This document shows, piece after piece, positions 12,566 to 25,374 of a stretch of 64,000 bases of DNA. The DNA comes from Ursus arctos (taxonomy: Eukaryota > Chordata > Mammalia > Carnivora > Ursidae). How positions within the stretch are numbered: position 1 is the stretch's first letter; every line of letters begins with the position of its first letter. A program made the translations under genes and the position numbers. The DNA lies in NCBI RefSeq assembly GCF_023065955.2, contig NW_026622786.1, forward strand, positions 42,518,938 through 42,582,937, read 5' to 3'. A model generated the notes under the pieces. That model did not search any database. It was not told the DNA's origin and saw nothing but the letters and a program-made list of their open reading frames with translations.

Positions 12566-13029
12566 GACTATAAAAGAACAATCATAATGGGTAAGATGAA
12601 TGATAAGACTCTCAGTAGAGAAGGACAGGGTTTTGCCTACAGCACAACTGCAGCCATGGCTTTACATTTGATTTATAGAACTCAGCAAATGAAGAAAATA
12701 ATATATAGTGGAAATAAACAAAAATATACGGCTTGGGCATTCATGGTGAAATGTCCTTCTTGTATATCTGCTCAGATGGATCACTTCTATGAATTATCTT
12801 AATTATTTTATATCTGTTACCTAATAAAATTACTTTTTTTTACAACCTCTCCATGGAACACACAATCAGAGTTAATTCTCTTACTTATTCTTTTCTGAGA
12901 AACAGAAATGAAGAGATTACAGCCTAATAGAGGTGCTTATCAAATGATAAATGCCTGGAGAAAGCAGTAGTGGGCTTTCTCTTCACCATCTAGAATGAAG
13001 GGAGAATAGAGCAATCACAAATACTTCCT

Positions 13030-13690
13030 CTGGGGCCAGTGTCCTAGGTCTGGGCTAAAGCTGCACCGCTCTTGTGGGATCCTGGGCCAGCTACACTTCT
13101 GTGCTTCAGTGTTCTCATTTACAAAATAGACATGACCATAGCATAGGCTCACCTCCGACATACTGCAGGCTTGATTCCAGACCACCACAATAAAGCAAAG
13201 GTTGCGATCAAGTCAGTCAAATGGATTTTTTGGTTTCCCAGTGCATACAAAGGTTACGTTTTCACTAACAACAGTCTCTTAAGGGGGCAATAGCATTATG
13301 TCTAAAAAACACTCTACATACCTTGACTAAAAATACTTCATTGCTAAAAGATGTTAGCCATCATATGAGCTTTCAGTGAGTCATAATATCACAGATCACC
13401 ATTACAAATAATAATGAAAATATCTGCAATATTGCAAGAATCACCAAAATGTGACACAGAGACGAAAAGTAAGCAAATGCTGTTGGAAAAATGGCACCGA
13501 TAAATTTGCTTGATGCAGGGTTGCCACAAACCTTCAATTTGTAGAAAACACAGTATCTGTGAAGCGCAATAAAACAAGGTGTGCTGTGCCTGCCTCAGGG
13601 AGAGTTAGCGAAGATCGATGACCTACAACATGTGAGGCACTCTGAATAGTACCAACGATATATTTAGCACTTGGAAATTATTAGCCATTG
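13030..13690 (+). repeat. MIR SINE split by a Tigger element
   Basis: The MIR head and middle lie at 13030-13143 ('tgtgggatcctgggccagct', 'ctcatttacaaaatagacat'). Its 3' part resumes after the inserted transposon at 13593 ('cctcagggagagtt', 'ttagcacttggaaattatta'). The two halves join in the correct MIR order. Confidence 0.7.
13144..13592 (-). mobile_element. Tigger1-like nonautonomous DNA transposon (pogo/Tc1-mariner)
   Basis: Both termini resemble Tigger1 inverted repeats: left 'taggctcacctccgacatac', right 'aaggtgtgctgtgcctg'. The interior carries the Tigger1 end segments in reverse orientation ('ttttggtttcccagtgcata' left, 'aaatgtgacacagagacg' and 'gggttgccacaaaccttcaa' right) fused at about 13387, so the whole transposase gene is deleted. 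It is a MITE-like relic, related to the larger Tigger at 27756-29526. Confidence 0.88.
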
Positions 13691-13699
13691 TTTTTAAGA

Positions 13700-15034
13700 C
13701 CCCATCCATTCATAATATTTTTTTGTATTTTCCTGACTGGCAACTTTCTTATGCCTGTCCTTTTTCTTTTGCTGTCCCTTTCCCCTCCTCTTCCTTCTGT
13801 TCCTCTCCTCCTTCTCCTTCCCCTTGTCCTCTTCAGTCACTTAAATTAACTACATTACCATCTCTCTTTAAAGATACTGATCAATTCCAACTGGTTTGGT
13901 CTTATATTAAAAAAAAAATTAGTCCAAGAACTTTACCAAAAATATGATTTTCTTACTCAATGTCTCAATAAGTCTCAGTATAGCATATTAAAGTAAATTA
14001 AGACCTAATTCTAGAAGTCTGGAATGTTCGCTGACACTATCGTCAAAATTATTTTTCTGAGCACAGCATCTCCTGGGAACATGACCAGCTGAAAATGTGT
14101 ATGTGTATATTGTACATTTTCCTGTCAGGAACTGTAAGGTTGAAACAAGAGTTTATAGGAAGCCGTTAGTATGACATGACAGTCAGGTACCAACTATTTC
14201 TAAGTTTCATTTTACTTTTTAAAAAAATTACAAATAAAGACAAGCTGTCATAAAAGCCAGGTACATAGAAACAGCACAAGCCTTAACTAAAATATTCTTA
14301 GATAGACTTGTCCATCATAGTTCTTGGAATAGGAATTTTCTTCATGTGAATCTTTCAGATGTGTTTACTTGAATATTATCTCGATTTTACCCACATCACT
14401 TAGTTCCAGGCCCTACTTAAGATGATTTAAAAGTCGAGCGTTGGGGTTTTTTGGACTCTATTTCATGGCTGTCTGAAATAATGCAATCAACAGAAAAATA
14501 TTTTACATTCCTTTGGAGAAGGAAGCATGTTCATTCTTTAAGTTCATCCTCATTTTTCCTATAAACACCTGCATGAAACATCACAATGAGAATACTGCCT
14601 TTACTGGTGTGAGCACTCTTATCATCATGTGCTGACAATGGATCTGTCATATAATTGGCATCAATTTCCCACTTTGAAAGGAGAGGCATTCACTGAGTCA
14701 TTTCGTTTGCTCTCTGTTTGCAGAGTGTCAACAGCACTGATACTGAGCAAGCTTTGGGTGTGGGGAAGTTGTAGCTGGTGCGTGTTTGTTACGGAGACAG
14801 AATGATAGAAACCACTGTAGATTTGGTATCTGCTTCTTACCCCCATTATTCTGAGGCCGATTCTGAAGCAGCCTAATTTGCTCCCAGAACAGCAGATGCT
14901 GCTTTGCTACCTGTGGATTGCACTTTGTGAGCAAATAGCTTTATCTCTCAGTGCTTTTACTTTCCTTTCTATATAAAAGATCAGAGAAGGAAACTGGTAT
15001 CACAGCATGTATTTTAGTTTTGAGAGCCCATAGG
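13700..15034. other. Intronic sequence, nothing recognised
   Basis: Pyrimidine-rich at 13750-13830. No gene or clear repeat recognised. Confidence 0.4.
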
Positions 15035-15049
15035 AATGAAAATAATCAG

Positions 15050-15242
15050 AGGGCATCTGGGTGGCTCAGTCGGTTGGGTGTCTGACTCTTGATTTTGGCT
15101 TGGATCATGATATCGGGGTTGTGGGATTAAACCCTGTGTCAGAACAGAGTGGGCTTGGGATTCTCCCTCTCCTCCGTCCCTCCCCCGGCTTGAGCACGCT
15201 TCTCCCCCCGCTCAAATGAATAAACAAATCTTTCAAAAAAAT
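15050..15242 (+). mobile_element. Carnivore SINE (CAN SINE)
   Basis: The head 'gcatctgggtggctcagtcgg' region contains the tRNA-derived A box, followed by a CT-rich part and an AAATGAATAAACAAATC tail. Duplication AATGAAAATAATCAG at 15035-15049 and AATGAAAGTAATCAG at 15243-15257, one mismatch. Confidence 0.94.
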
Positions 15243-15342
15243 AATGAAAGTAATCAGATTCATTTTTTAATTTAGTTCTGGATATTTTAAAACCAGGATT
15301 ACAAAGATCTATGTTAATAGGTAAATTAAAGGTGTACTACTA

Positions 15343-18300
15343 GAGGAGTCCAAGATGGCAGAGGAGTAGAAGACCCTAATTTCATCTGGTCCCAGGAATT
15401 CAGCAAGATAGCTATCAAATTACTCTGAACACCTGTAAACTCAATTGGAGATCTAAGAAAATATCTGCAACTCTACAAATAGAAAAGTGACCACTTTCTG
15501 CAAGAATGACAAGATGGAAAAACTCACCTCAAAAAAGAGAACAAGAGGCAGTACTGACTGCCAGGGACCTAATCGTTATGGACATAAGTAAGATGTAGGA
15601 ACTAGAGTTCAGAATAATGATTATAAAGATGGGCTTGAAAAAAGCATAGAAGAACTAAAAGAAAAAAAGCACAGAAGAACTAAAATCTAACCAAGTTGAA
15701 ATCAAAAAGGTTATTAATGAGATGCAATCAAAAACAGAAGCTCTAACTACTAGGATAAATGAGGCAGCAGAGAGAATTAGCTATATAGAAGACCAAATGA
15801 TGGAGAATAAAGAAGCTGAGAAAAAGAGAGATAAACAACTACTGGACCATGAGGGGAGAATTTGAGAGATGAGTGACACCACAAAACAAAACAATATTAG
15901 AATAACTGGGATCCCAGAAAAAGAAGAAAGAGAGAGAGGGGCAGAAGGTATATTGGAGCAAATTATAGTGGAGAACTTTTTAATCTGGGGAAGGAAATGG
16001 GCATTAAAATCTAGGAGGCACAGAGAACCCCCTTCAAAATCACTAAAGATAGGTCAACATCCTGGCATATAATAGTGAAACTTGCATGTCTCAGAGACAA
16101 AGAGAAAATCCTGAAAGCAGCTCAGGAAAAGAGATCTGTAAGCTACAAGGGTAGAAACATTAGATTGGCAGCAGACCTGTCCACAGAGACCTGGCAGACC
16201 AGAAAGTACTGGCAAGATATATTCAGGGTACCGAACTAGAAAAATATGCAGCCAAGTATACTATATCCAGCTAGGATGTCATTCAAAATAGAAGAAGTGA
16301 TAAAAAGCTTACAGGACAAACAGAAACTTAAAGAATTTGTGATCACCAAGTCAGTCCTAAAAGAAATATTAAGAAGGATCCTCTAAGCAAAGAGAGAGCC
16401 CAAAAGTAACATGGACCAGAAAGGAACTGAGACAACATACAGTAACAGTCACTTTACAGGTAATACAGTGGCACTAAATTCATATCTTTCAATAGTTACT
16501 CTGAATGTAAACTGGCTAAATGCCCCAATCAAAAGACACAGGGTATGAGACTGGATAAAAAAGCAAGACCCATTGACATGCTGTCTGCAAGAGACTCATT
16601 TTAGACCCAAAGACACCCCCAGATTTAAAGTGAGGGGTGGAAAACCACTTATCATGCTAATGGACATCAAAAGAAAGCAGGGGTGGAAATCCTTACATCA
16701 GACAAATTAGATTTTAAACCAAAGACTATAAGAGATGCAGAAAGACACTATATCATAATTAAAGGGTCTATCCAACAAGAAGATCTAGGAATTATAAATA
16801 TTTATGCCCCTAACATGGGAGCAGCCAATTATATAAGCCAATTAATAACAAAATCAAAGAAACACATTGATAATAAGACAATAATAGTAGGGGACTTTAA
16901 CACCCCCCTCACTGCAATGGACAGATCATCTAAGCCAAAGATCAACAAGGAAATAAGGCCTTTGAATGACATCCTGGACCAGATGGACTTCACAGGTATA
17001 TTCAGAACATTCCATCCTACAGCAACAGAATACACATTCTTCTCAAGTGCACATGGAATATTCTCCAGAATAGTTCACATACTGAGTCACAAATCAGGCC
17101 TCAACTGGTACCAAAAGACTGGGATCATTCCCTGCATATTTTTGGACCACAATGCTTTGAAACTGGAACTCAAACACAAGAAGAAATTTGGAAAGAACTC
17201 AAATACATGGAGGCTAAAGAGCATCCTACTAAAGAATGGGTCAACCATGAAATTAAAGAAGAATTTTAAAAAATCATGGAAACAAATGAAAATGAAAACA
17301 CAACTGTTCAAAATCTTTGGGATGCAGCAAAGACGATCCCAAGAGGGAAGTAAATAGCAATACAAGCCTTTCTCAAGAAACAAGAAAGGTCTCAAATACA
17401 CAAGCTAACCTAACACCTAAAGGAGCTGGAGAAAGAACAGCAAATAAAGACTAAACCTAGCAGCAGAAGAAAAATAATAAAGATTGTAGCAGAAATCAAT
17501 GAAATAGAAACCAAGAGAACAGTAGAACAGATCAATGAAACTAGGAGTTGGTTCTTTGAAAGAGTTAATAAGATCAATAAACCCCAGGCCAGACTTATCA
17601 AAACGAAAAGAGAAAGGACCCAAATAAATAAAATCATGAATGAAAGAGGAGAGATCACAATCAACACTGAAGAAATATAAACAATTATAAGAACATATTA
17701 TGAGCAACTATATGCCAACAAATTAGGCAATCTGGAAGAAATGGGTGCATTCCTAGAGACATATCAACTACCAAAACTGAAACAGGAAGAAATAGAAAAC
17801 CTGAACAGACCCATAACCAGCAAGGAAATTGAAGCAGTAATCAAAAATCTCCCAAAAAACAAGAGCCCAGGGCCAGATGGCTTCCCAGGGGAATTCTACC
17901 AAACATTTAAAGAAGAATTAATACCTATTCTTCTGAAGTTATTTCAAAAAATAGAAATGAAAGGATAACTTCCAAACTCTTTCTATGAGGCCAGCATTAC
18001 CTTGATCTCCAAACCAGAAAAAGACCCCACCAAAAAGGAGAATTATAGACCAATATCCCTGATGAATATGGATGCAAAAATCCTCACCAAAATACTAGAC
18101 AATAGGATCCAACAGTACATTAAAAGGATTATTCACCACAACCAAGTGGGATTTATTCCTGGGCTGCAAGTTTGGTTCAACATCCACAATTCAATCAATG
18201 TGATACACTACATAAATAAAAGAAAGGACAAGAACCATATGATCTTCTCAACAGATGCAGAAAAAACTAGCATCCTTTCTTGATTAAAGCATTCTTCTTG

Positions 18301-20535
18301 ATTAAAACTCCTCACAGTGTAGGGATAGAGGGAACATACCTCAATATCATAAAAACCACATATGAAAAGCTCACAGTGAATATCATTCTCAATGGGGAAA
18401 AACTGAGAGCTTTTCCCCTAAGGTCAGGAACATGGCAGGGATGTCCACTATCACCACTGCTGTTCAACATAGTACTAGAAGTCCTAGCTTCAGCAATCAG
18501 ACATCAAAAAGAAATAAAAGGCATCTGAATCAGCAAAGAAGAAGTCAAACTCTCACTCTTTGCAGATGACATGATATTCTGTGAGGAAAACCCAAAAGAC
18601 TCCACCCCAAAATTGCTAGAACTCATACAGGAATTCAGCAACGCGGCAGGATATAAAATCAATGCACAGAAATCAATCGCATTCCTACACACTAACAATG
18701 AGACAGAAGAGAGAGATTAATGAGTCAGTCCCATTTACAACTGCACCCAAAACCATAAGATACCTAGGAATAAACCTAACCAAAGAGGCAAAGGATCTGT
18801 ACTCAGAAAACTGTAGAAAGAAATTGAAGAAGACACAAAAAGATGGAAAAACATTCCATGCTCATGGATCAGAAGAATAAACATGTAAAATGTCTATGCT
18901 ACCTACAGCAATCTACACATTTGATGCAATCCCTATCAAAATACCATCAACTTTTTTCACAGAGCTGGCACAAATAATCCTAAAATTTGTATGGAACCAG
19001 AAAAGACTCCAAATAACCAAAGGAATATTGAGAAAGAAAACCAAAACTGGTGGAATCACAATTCTGTACTTTAAGCTCTATTACAAAGCTATAATCATCA
19101 AGACAGTATGGTACTAGCACAAAAACAGAGACATAGATCAATGGAACAGAACAGAGAACTCAGAAATGAACCCTCAACTCTATGGTCAACTAATTTTTGA
19201 CAAAGCAGGAAAGAATATCTAGTGGAAAAAGACAGTCTCTTCAACAAATGGTGTTGGGAAAATTGCAGCCACATGCAGAAGAATGAAACTGGACCATTTC
19301 CTTACACCATACATAAAAGTAGACTCAAAATGGATGAAAGACCTCAATGTGAGACAGGAAATCCATCAAAATCCTAGAGGACAACACAGACAGCAACCTC
19401 TTCCACCTTGGCTGCAGTAACTTCTTGTAAAACACGTCTCCAATGGCAAGGGAAACATAGCCAAAAACGAATGACTGGGACTTCGTCAAGATAAAAAGCT
19501 TTTGCACAACAAAGGAAACAGTTGACAAATCCAAAAGACAACCGACAGAATGGGAGAAGATATTAGCAAATGACATATCAGATAAAGGACTAGTCTCCCA
19601 AATCTGTAATGAACTTATCAAACTCAACACCCAAAGAACAAATAATCCAATCAAGAAATGGGCAGAAGACATGAACAGACATTTCTTCAAAGAAGACTTC
19701 CAAATGGCCAACAAACACATGAAAAATTGCTCAAAATCTCTCGGCCTCAGGGAAATACAAATCAAAACCACAATGACATACCACCTCACACCAGTCAGAA
19801 CAGCTAAAATTAACAAGTCAGGAAACAACAGATGTTGGCAAGGATGTGGAGAAAGGGGAATCCTCCTACGCTGCTGGTGGGAATGCAAGCTGGTGCAGCT
19901 ATGCTGGAAAACAGTATGGACGTTCCTCAAAAAGTTGAAAATAGAGCTACCCTATGACCTAGCAATTGGACTACTGGGTATTTACCCCAAAGATATAGAT
20001 GTGGTGAAAAGAAGGGGCACATGCACCCCAATGTTTATAGCAGTAATGTCCACAATAGCCAAATTATGGAAAGAGCCCAGATGTCCATCGACAGATGAAA
20101 GGATAACGAAGATGTGGTATAGCTATACACAGTGGAGTATTACTCAGTCATTAAAAAATGAAATCTTGCCATTTGCAATGACATGGATGGAACTAGAGGG
20201 TATTATGCTAAGCTAAATAAGTCAATCTGAGAAAGATAATTATCATATGATCTCATGATATGTGGAATTTAAGAAACAAAACAGAAGATCATAGCGGAAG
20301 AGAGGAAAAAATAAAAGACAAATATCAGAGAGGGAGACAAACTATAAGAGACTTTTAATCTCAGGAAACAAACTGAGGGTTGCTGGAGGGGATGGGGATG
20401 GAGGGATGGTGTAACTGGGTGATGGACATTAAGGAGGGCATATAATGTAATGAGCACTGGGTTTTATGTAAGACTGATGAATCACAGACCTGTACCTCCG
20501 AAACCAATAATACATTATATGTTAATTTTAAAAAA
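15343..20535 (+). mobile_element. Near full-length carnivore LINE-1, inactive
   Basis: About 5.2 kb on the plus strand, antisense to AK5. It starts at a short 5' UTR remnant (GAGGAGTCCAAGATGGC). ORF1 begins at ATG 15506 (MTRWKNSPQK), carries the RNA-binding stretch NNIRITGIPE at about 15888-15917 and runs to about 16385, but has several stops and frame breaks. ORF2 spans about 16500-20215: endonuclease with VGDFNTPL near 16890 and LDHNA for the usual SDHNA near 17150, [11 protein letters not shown] at about 18436, the reverse transcriptase catalytic LFADDMIF at 18556-18579, and the C-terminal Cys-rich region near 19830-19900. It is split into more than eight open pieces. The 3' UTR, from about 20218, has a G-rich patch at 20385-20425. 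No convincing target-site duplication was found. It is transpositionally dead. Confidence 0.93.
15351..15359 (+). promoter_or_regulatory. YY1-type motif at the L1 5' end
   Basis: CAAGATGGC, the core bound by YY1 at the start of L1 promoters in other mammals. It lies within 10 bases of the element's edge. Function here is not shown. Confidence 0.45.
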
Positions 20536-20599
20536 TCCAAATATCCATTTAAAAAAATCTACTGAGATGCTACTCTCCTAAAAGAAGAACAGTAGTTTT

Positions 20600-20672
20600 T
20601 CTAGGGCAGCTTTGTCTTGTTGCCTCTGCACACAGTAGGATTCAATAAATGTTTGTTGCCCAGACAGTGTGA
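20600..20672 (+). repeat. L2 LINE tail fragment
   Basis: 'cacacagtaggattcaataa' followed by 'atgtttgttg', the usual L2 terminus. Confidence 0.55.
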
Positions 20673-20689
20673 ATCCTTATAAGCTGCCC

Positions 20690-21820
20690 TGTATTCAAGC
20701 CAAAGTGGGTATTTCTCATGTTTCCTCTGGGCTCTTCACACTGAGATGCTAATAGTATCAGGTTTCATGCCAGAAGGCACTATTTAGTTTTTTTTTTTTA
20801 ATTGAAGTTAAAACAATTCAGAGGGCCATATATCCAGCACACATATACACCACTGACACCCAAGTAAGTATGTGCCAGAATACCTCTATAGCCTTTCTTA
20901 TTAACCTTTGAAAACTACTCCTTGACTATATTTTGTCTTAGTTACTAAACCCGCCCAAAAGGAATTAATGGGCCTTTTCATTACATGACAATGAATATTT
21001 AAACAGGATACAATAAGTGACGGTATTTAAAGGAAATACAGCTTCACTATGTTACCTATTTACAAATTCATCAACCTCAAGTATTGAGAAGCAATGAGAT
21101 TTTCCTCTGAGTGATTTTAAGAGAATGGATGTATTTGGGTCAACTGTTACAAAGTTTCTTCATTGCCTTTCTTATGTTTAGGTGAGTTGCTGCATCGGCT
21201 GAGGGCTTATGCTATTTAGACTTCTTTTCCACCATCCCGTGTGGTGATAGCGGAGATGGTGATAATTCACCAATGGCGATGCACTGGCAGTTTAGAGGTA
21301 AGTGTACTTGTGTTTAAATGTTAGTGTTGATTCCTATGAAACTAAGTTAATTAACAAATAATTATTCAGTTCTGTCTAAATTAGCTTTTACTATTCCTGT
21401 TTATTTTCCCTTGGCTATGAGTGTCTGGTGGGATGGGAACTACATAGTTCAGTGGTGAATTTGAAATATATAATATGGGTATTCTCGTATTTGAAGGGAG
21501 TGATATGGGGCATAAGGGGTTACCTGGGGGCTCAGGGACGATATCTGGTGAATTAACAATACTGTGGTTTTGACAAGGATGTGTTCTCTCTGCCAGTGGT
21601 TCCCCAGCACTGATGCCAGTCTGTGATGAAGTAGTCCCTTATCTACCATAAAATGAGAGAAAAAAGGGCAAATGTTGGGAGCTTTGCTTAAAGCCAAATA
21701 GATTTATTTAGAGACTTTATTTGTAACCATGTCTTCCCTAATTTTTTGTGTGTGTGCTAAAAATATGCCTTTCTAACAGTTAATAGATTTTTTCCCCTCA
21801 ATGTCCTCACTTAGTAAAAT
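20690..21820. other. Intronic sequence, nothing recognised
   Basis: An inverted L1M 3'-UTR fragment may sit at about 20790-20900 ('aattgaagttaaaacaattc'). The rest is unassigned. Confidence 0.35.
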
Positions 21821-21824
21821 AAAA

Positions 21825-22716
21825 AAGCTACTTAGGAAATGCAAATTAAAACAAGATACCACTAACACACCTATAAAAATGGCCAAAATTCAGGACACCG
21901 ATGACAGGAAATACAAATGCTGGTGACGATATGGAGCAACAAGAACGCCAGTTCATAGCTAGTGGGAATGCAAAATGGTACAGCCACTTTGGAAGACAGT
22001 CTGGCAGTTTCTTACAAAACTAAACATACTCTTACCATTCGATCTGGCAATCATGCTCCTTGGCATTGATCCAAACAAACTGAAAACTTATGCCCACAAA
22101 AAAACCCTGCACATAGATATTTATAGTAAATTTACTCATAATTGCCAAAACTTGGAAGCAACCAAGATGTCCATCAAGTGAATGGTACGTTCAGATCATG
22201 GAATATTATTCAGTGCTAAAAAGAAATGAATTCTCAAGCCATGAAAAGACATAGAAGAACCTTAGTGAAAGTAGTCAGTCTGAAAAGGTTACATACCATA
22301 TGACATTCTGGATAAGGCAATACTGTAGATAGCAAAAAGATCACGGGTTTCTAGAAGCCAGGGTGAGGGAATGGCGAGAGGTGGGGAGGAATGAATAGGC
22401 AGAGCATAGAGGTGATTCAGGGCAGTGAAACTACTATGTATGATATTATAATGATGGATTACGGGTCATTATACATTTGTCTAAATCCATAGAATGTACA
22501 ACACCAAGAGTGAACCATAAGATAAACTATGAACTTTGGATGATTATGATGTGTTGATATAAGTTTGTCAATTATAACGAATATACCACTTTGGTGAGGG
22601 ATTTAATAGAGTGGGAGGCTATGCACGTTTAGGGGGAGGGAGTGTTTGGGAAATCCCTTTATGCTCTTGCAATTTTGCTATGAACTTAAAACTACTGTAA
22701 AAAATAAAGTCTTAAA
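21825..22716 (+). mobile_element. Old LINE-1 3' end (L1M-type)
   Basis: ORF2 C-terminus ('gggaatgcaaaatggtacag', then 'aacttggaagcaaccaagat') followed by an L1M 3' UTR ending 'ctactgtaaaaaataaagtc'. Heavily mutated. Confidence 0.82.
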
Positions 22717-23405
22717 AAACTAACTTCATCTTAGCCCCAATTAAAAAAATTCTTTTCTGATCTATTCACTATTGAAATTAGAAGTCACTGGTTTACGTGG
22801 CCTTGCTAATAAGACAGTTTAAAATTAGTCCCTCACCCACTTTCCCAGAAAATTGGTGTTAGTGAATGAGAAATAATCCTGATTTTAACATTTTTCAGTC
22901 TATGTCTTTCCTGGCTGAAGAAATCCAATCGATAAGTCTAGGTATTAAATAGTAGGCCTTTTTACACATCTTATGATTACAGCTTACTTCTCACTTGAAG
23001 TTATGCTTCTCTTGCTTTCTCCTACAAAAAGTCCAGAAGAAAAATGACCATTTGCTTACTGCAGAGTCTAAAACTAAATGTGGACCTTCACTGATTATTA
23101 TCTATATTAAGTAGCATTTATTCAATGCACATAAATGTGTGTGAGTGGCATGTTTTTCTGGCTGGATCAACAGCATGGTGCATTTTGGAAAATAACAATA
23201 TAAACATTACATCCTACCCTATTATTTTTCAATCATTTTAGAAGATCTTTTTCTCAAAACAATGAACAAAACTGTGCATATTTTTTAAAGAGTTCATCAA
23301 ATTTACTTAAGCTTGACCTGTCTTACCTAATACTATTTCTTCAATAAGTTTCATCCAACTTAGTGAGGATGATTAAAACAGTCTAGGGTTTCTTTAAGCT
23401 TTAAA
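22717..23405. other. Intronic sequence, nothing recognised
   Basis: Nothing supportable. Confidence 0.35.
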
Positions 23406-23422
23406 AATAAAGATAAAAAATT

Positions 23423-23618
23423 GGGGCGCCTGGGTGGCTCAGTCATTAAGCGTCTGCCTTCGGCTCAGGGCATGATCCCAGAGTCTAGGGATCGAGCCCC
23501 ACATCGGGCTCCTCTGCTGGGAGTCTGCTTCTTCCTCTCCCGCTCCCCCTGCTTGTGTTCCCTCTCTCACTGGCTGTCTCTCTCTCTGTCAAATAAATAA
23601 ATAAAATCTTTAAAAAAT
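23423..23618 (+). mobile_element. Carnivore SINE (CAN SINE)
   Basis: Complete copy: GGGGCGCCTGGGTGGCTCAG head, B-box-like GGGATCGAGCC, CT-rich body, AAATAAATAAATAAAATC tail. The perfect 17-bp duplication AATAAAGATAAAAAATT lies at 23406-23422 and 23619-23635. Confidence 0.96.
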
Positions 23619-23637
23619 AATAAAGATAAAAAATTAT

Positions 23638-23665
<28 letters not shown>
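23638..23665. repeat. (TA)n microsatellite
   Basis: About 13 TA units directly after the SINE target duplication. Confidence 0.95.
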
Positions 23666-23669
<4 letters not shown>

Positions 23670-24520
23670 AGACTTTTGAAAAACCTATAGAAGGGAAATT
23701 ATGGTTCAAGAGTTCTATAGTTTCATCAAGTCCCAGTGCTTCAAAATGTCATGAAACAGAGCTTACTCAGTAAGACTAAATAAGCAGCTTTTTTGATCCC
23801 GGTAAAAAACAAATTTCAAAACAAAACTCTTGAGAAACTTGGGGAACTCATTGCACCTAATTTAATTAGGAGCACAGCGCTGTAAAAGGTATGATTAGCA
23901 ATTACATCTGATCCTGTAATAAGTTAAGAAACAACATATAAACTTGTCTGAGAAGATTCTACGAAGTACCTAATATCCTAGCCTTGTGATTTCATAGCAT
24001 TTAATTCATGCACAGATGGCTGTATATGGGTAAGTATAATAAAAGAATAAAAATGAAAAGGTCCATGTGATGGGAACCATGTCAATAAGATACAGTATTC
24101 AGATAACAGCATGTTTTCCTGTCTATTTTGATTAGGTTTTCTCTTCAGTCACACTGGGTTCATTCTTGACTCAGATCTGTCAATAGGTAGTGTCAATGAT
24201 GAAGTAAAAAAGAAAAAAAAATGAGCTAGTATTTCCTACAATCCAATCGCACGGTTCAGATGCAATCATTATATGGCTTGATTAGACAATATAGAAGTTA
24301 AAAAAGCACTGGGACAATTTAAAAACCAATAACAAAAAAAAAAATGAATTTGGCATGAAGTTTTTAAAACCTAGATTCTTCATTTTGGATTTCTTCACTA
24401 ATCTATCTATGGGAGAAAAGTCAACAGAGAACCCTCAAAGAACACAGAATTGTTAGTGGTAATGGTAGGTTCCAAAAGATGGGATGAGAGGGGAAGGGAA
24501 GAGAGAGGAACAAAGACAAG
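23666..24520. other. Intronic sequence, nothing recognised
   Basis: AT-rich, no gene or clear repeat. Confidence 0.35.
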
Positions 24521-24524
24521 AATT

Positions 24525-24750
24525 ATAAACAGTATCAATCACTTGAATTGTCCTTACAATGTTCCAGGAACTGTTCTAAACACCTGATATCCATTTACTC
24601 CTTATAATTACACTGAGGTAGGATGGATGATTGTACCCATTTCACAGGTCAGGCAGCTGAGAGGATAAGAAGCCTGCAGGGGGTCACGCAGGAGGTAGGT
24701 GGCACAGGTGGAATCTGAGCCAGGCAGTGGGGCTGCATGGTGCTCCCTAA
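24525..24750 (-). repeat. MIR SINE
   Basis: Nearly complete inverted MIR: 'gttccaggaactgttctaaa', 'cccatttcacaggtcaggca', 'ggtggaatctgagccaggca'. Confidence 0.8.
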
Positions 24751-24779
24751 ACATGGCCTCTGCATTGCCACTGTCTGCC

Positions 24780-24945
24780 GTGGTACAGACATTCTCTCAT
24801 TGCACCCATACAACAACATGATGTGGTAGGTAACGTCATCTCCAATTTATAGATAGAGACCAAGTCCCAGAGCATCATGAATTTATTAAATGGCAATGGA
24901 GCATAAGACTTCAAGTGAGGGTTTCAGACTCCAAAGCCCTAAGGA
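24780..24945 (-). repeat. MIR SINE, second adjacent copy
   Basis: 'atgatgtggtaggtaacgtc', 'tccaatttatagatagagac', 'gacttcaagtgagggtttca' in inverted MIR order. Confidence 0.65.
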
Positions 24946-25039
24946 AGAGAAGCACCAAGATGAAGTATCTCAACTGGACTGATGAAGAGGGACATGGTTT
25001 CTGTGGTCTTTAAGAACTTCACACCAAGATAAGTGATTA

Positions 25040-25370
25040 ATCTTACCTGTGGGTAATCTTACTTCTACTCAATTCCTAACATGGTGCGTGACATATGTGA
25101 GGATGCCTTGTACATTCTCCTTTGTGACAGATACCACATTTAATAACTCATTGTTTAGGATCTCTTTCCCCACAGACTGTAAGCTTTGTTCATTTACTGG
25201 GAGCACACTATGTACCAGGCAGGTACTGTTCTAGCAATTTGTAATACGTAAGGGAACAAAATAAAGGTCCTTACCTTTTGCTTATTTAGCTTTGCATCCC
25301 TAGCACCTAGCAGTGTGTCTGGCACCCAGTGATTCTCAATAATTATTTACTAAATGAATAGATGAATCAA
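25040..25370 (+). repeat. L2 LINE tail with an inserted older fragment
   Basis: L2 tail pieces ('cacagactgtaagctttgtt' and 'gcatccctagcacctagcag', 'tctcaataattatttactaa') flank a MIR/L3-like stretch at 25190-25280 ('ctatgtaccaggcaggtact'). Confidence 0.65.
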
Positions 25371-25374
25371 TTAA

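Noticed and set aside
15050..15130. tRNA-like sequences with A and B boxes at SINE heads (here and in the other SINEs)
   Set aside because: These are tRNA-Lys-derived SINE promoters, not tRNA genes; they lack a foldable acceptor stem and are followed by SINE bodies.
16683..17357. 224-codon frame with endonuclease features
   Set aside because: Real L1 ORF2 endonuclease sequence, but only a fragment of a dead element, so not listed as a separate gene.
19325..20216. Long open frames of 201 (minus) and 181 (plus) codons
   Set aside because: The plus frame is the broken C-terminal end of L1 ORF2; the minus frame is its antisense shadow.
15343..20560. Possible target-site duplication for the long L1
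   Set aside because: Compared sequence left of 15343 ('gtgtactacta') with that right of 20535; no convincing match.
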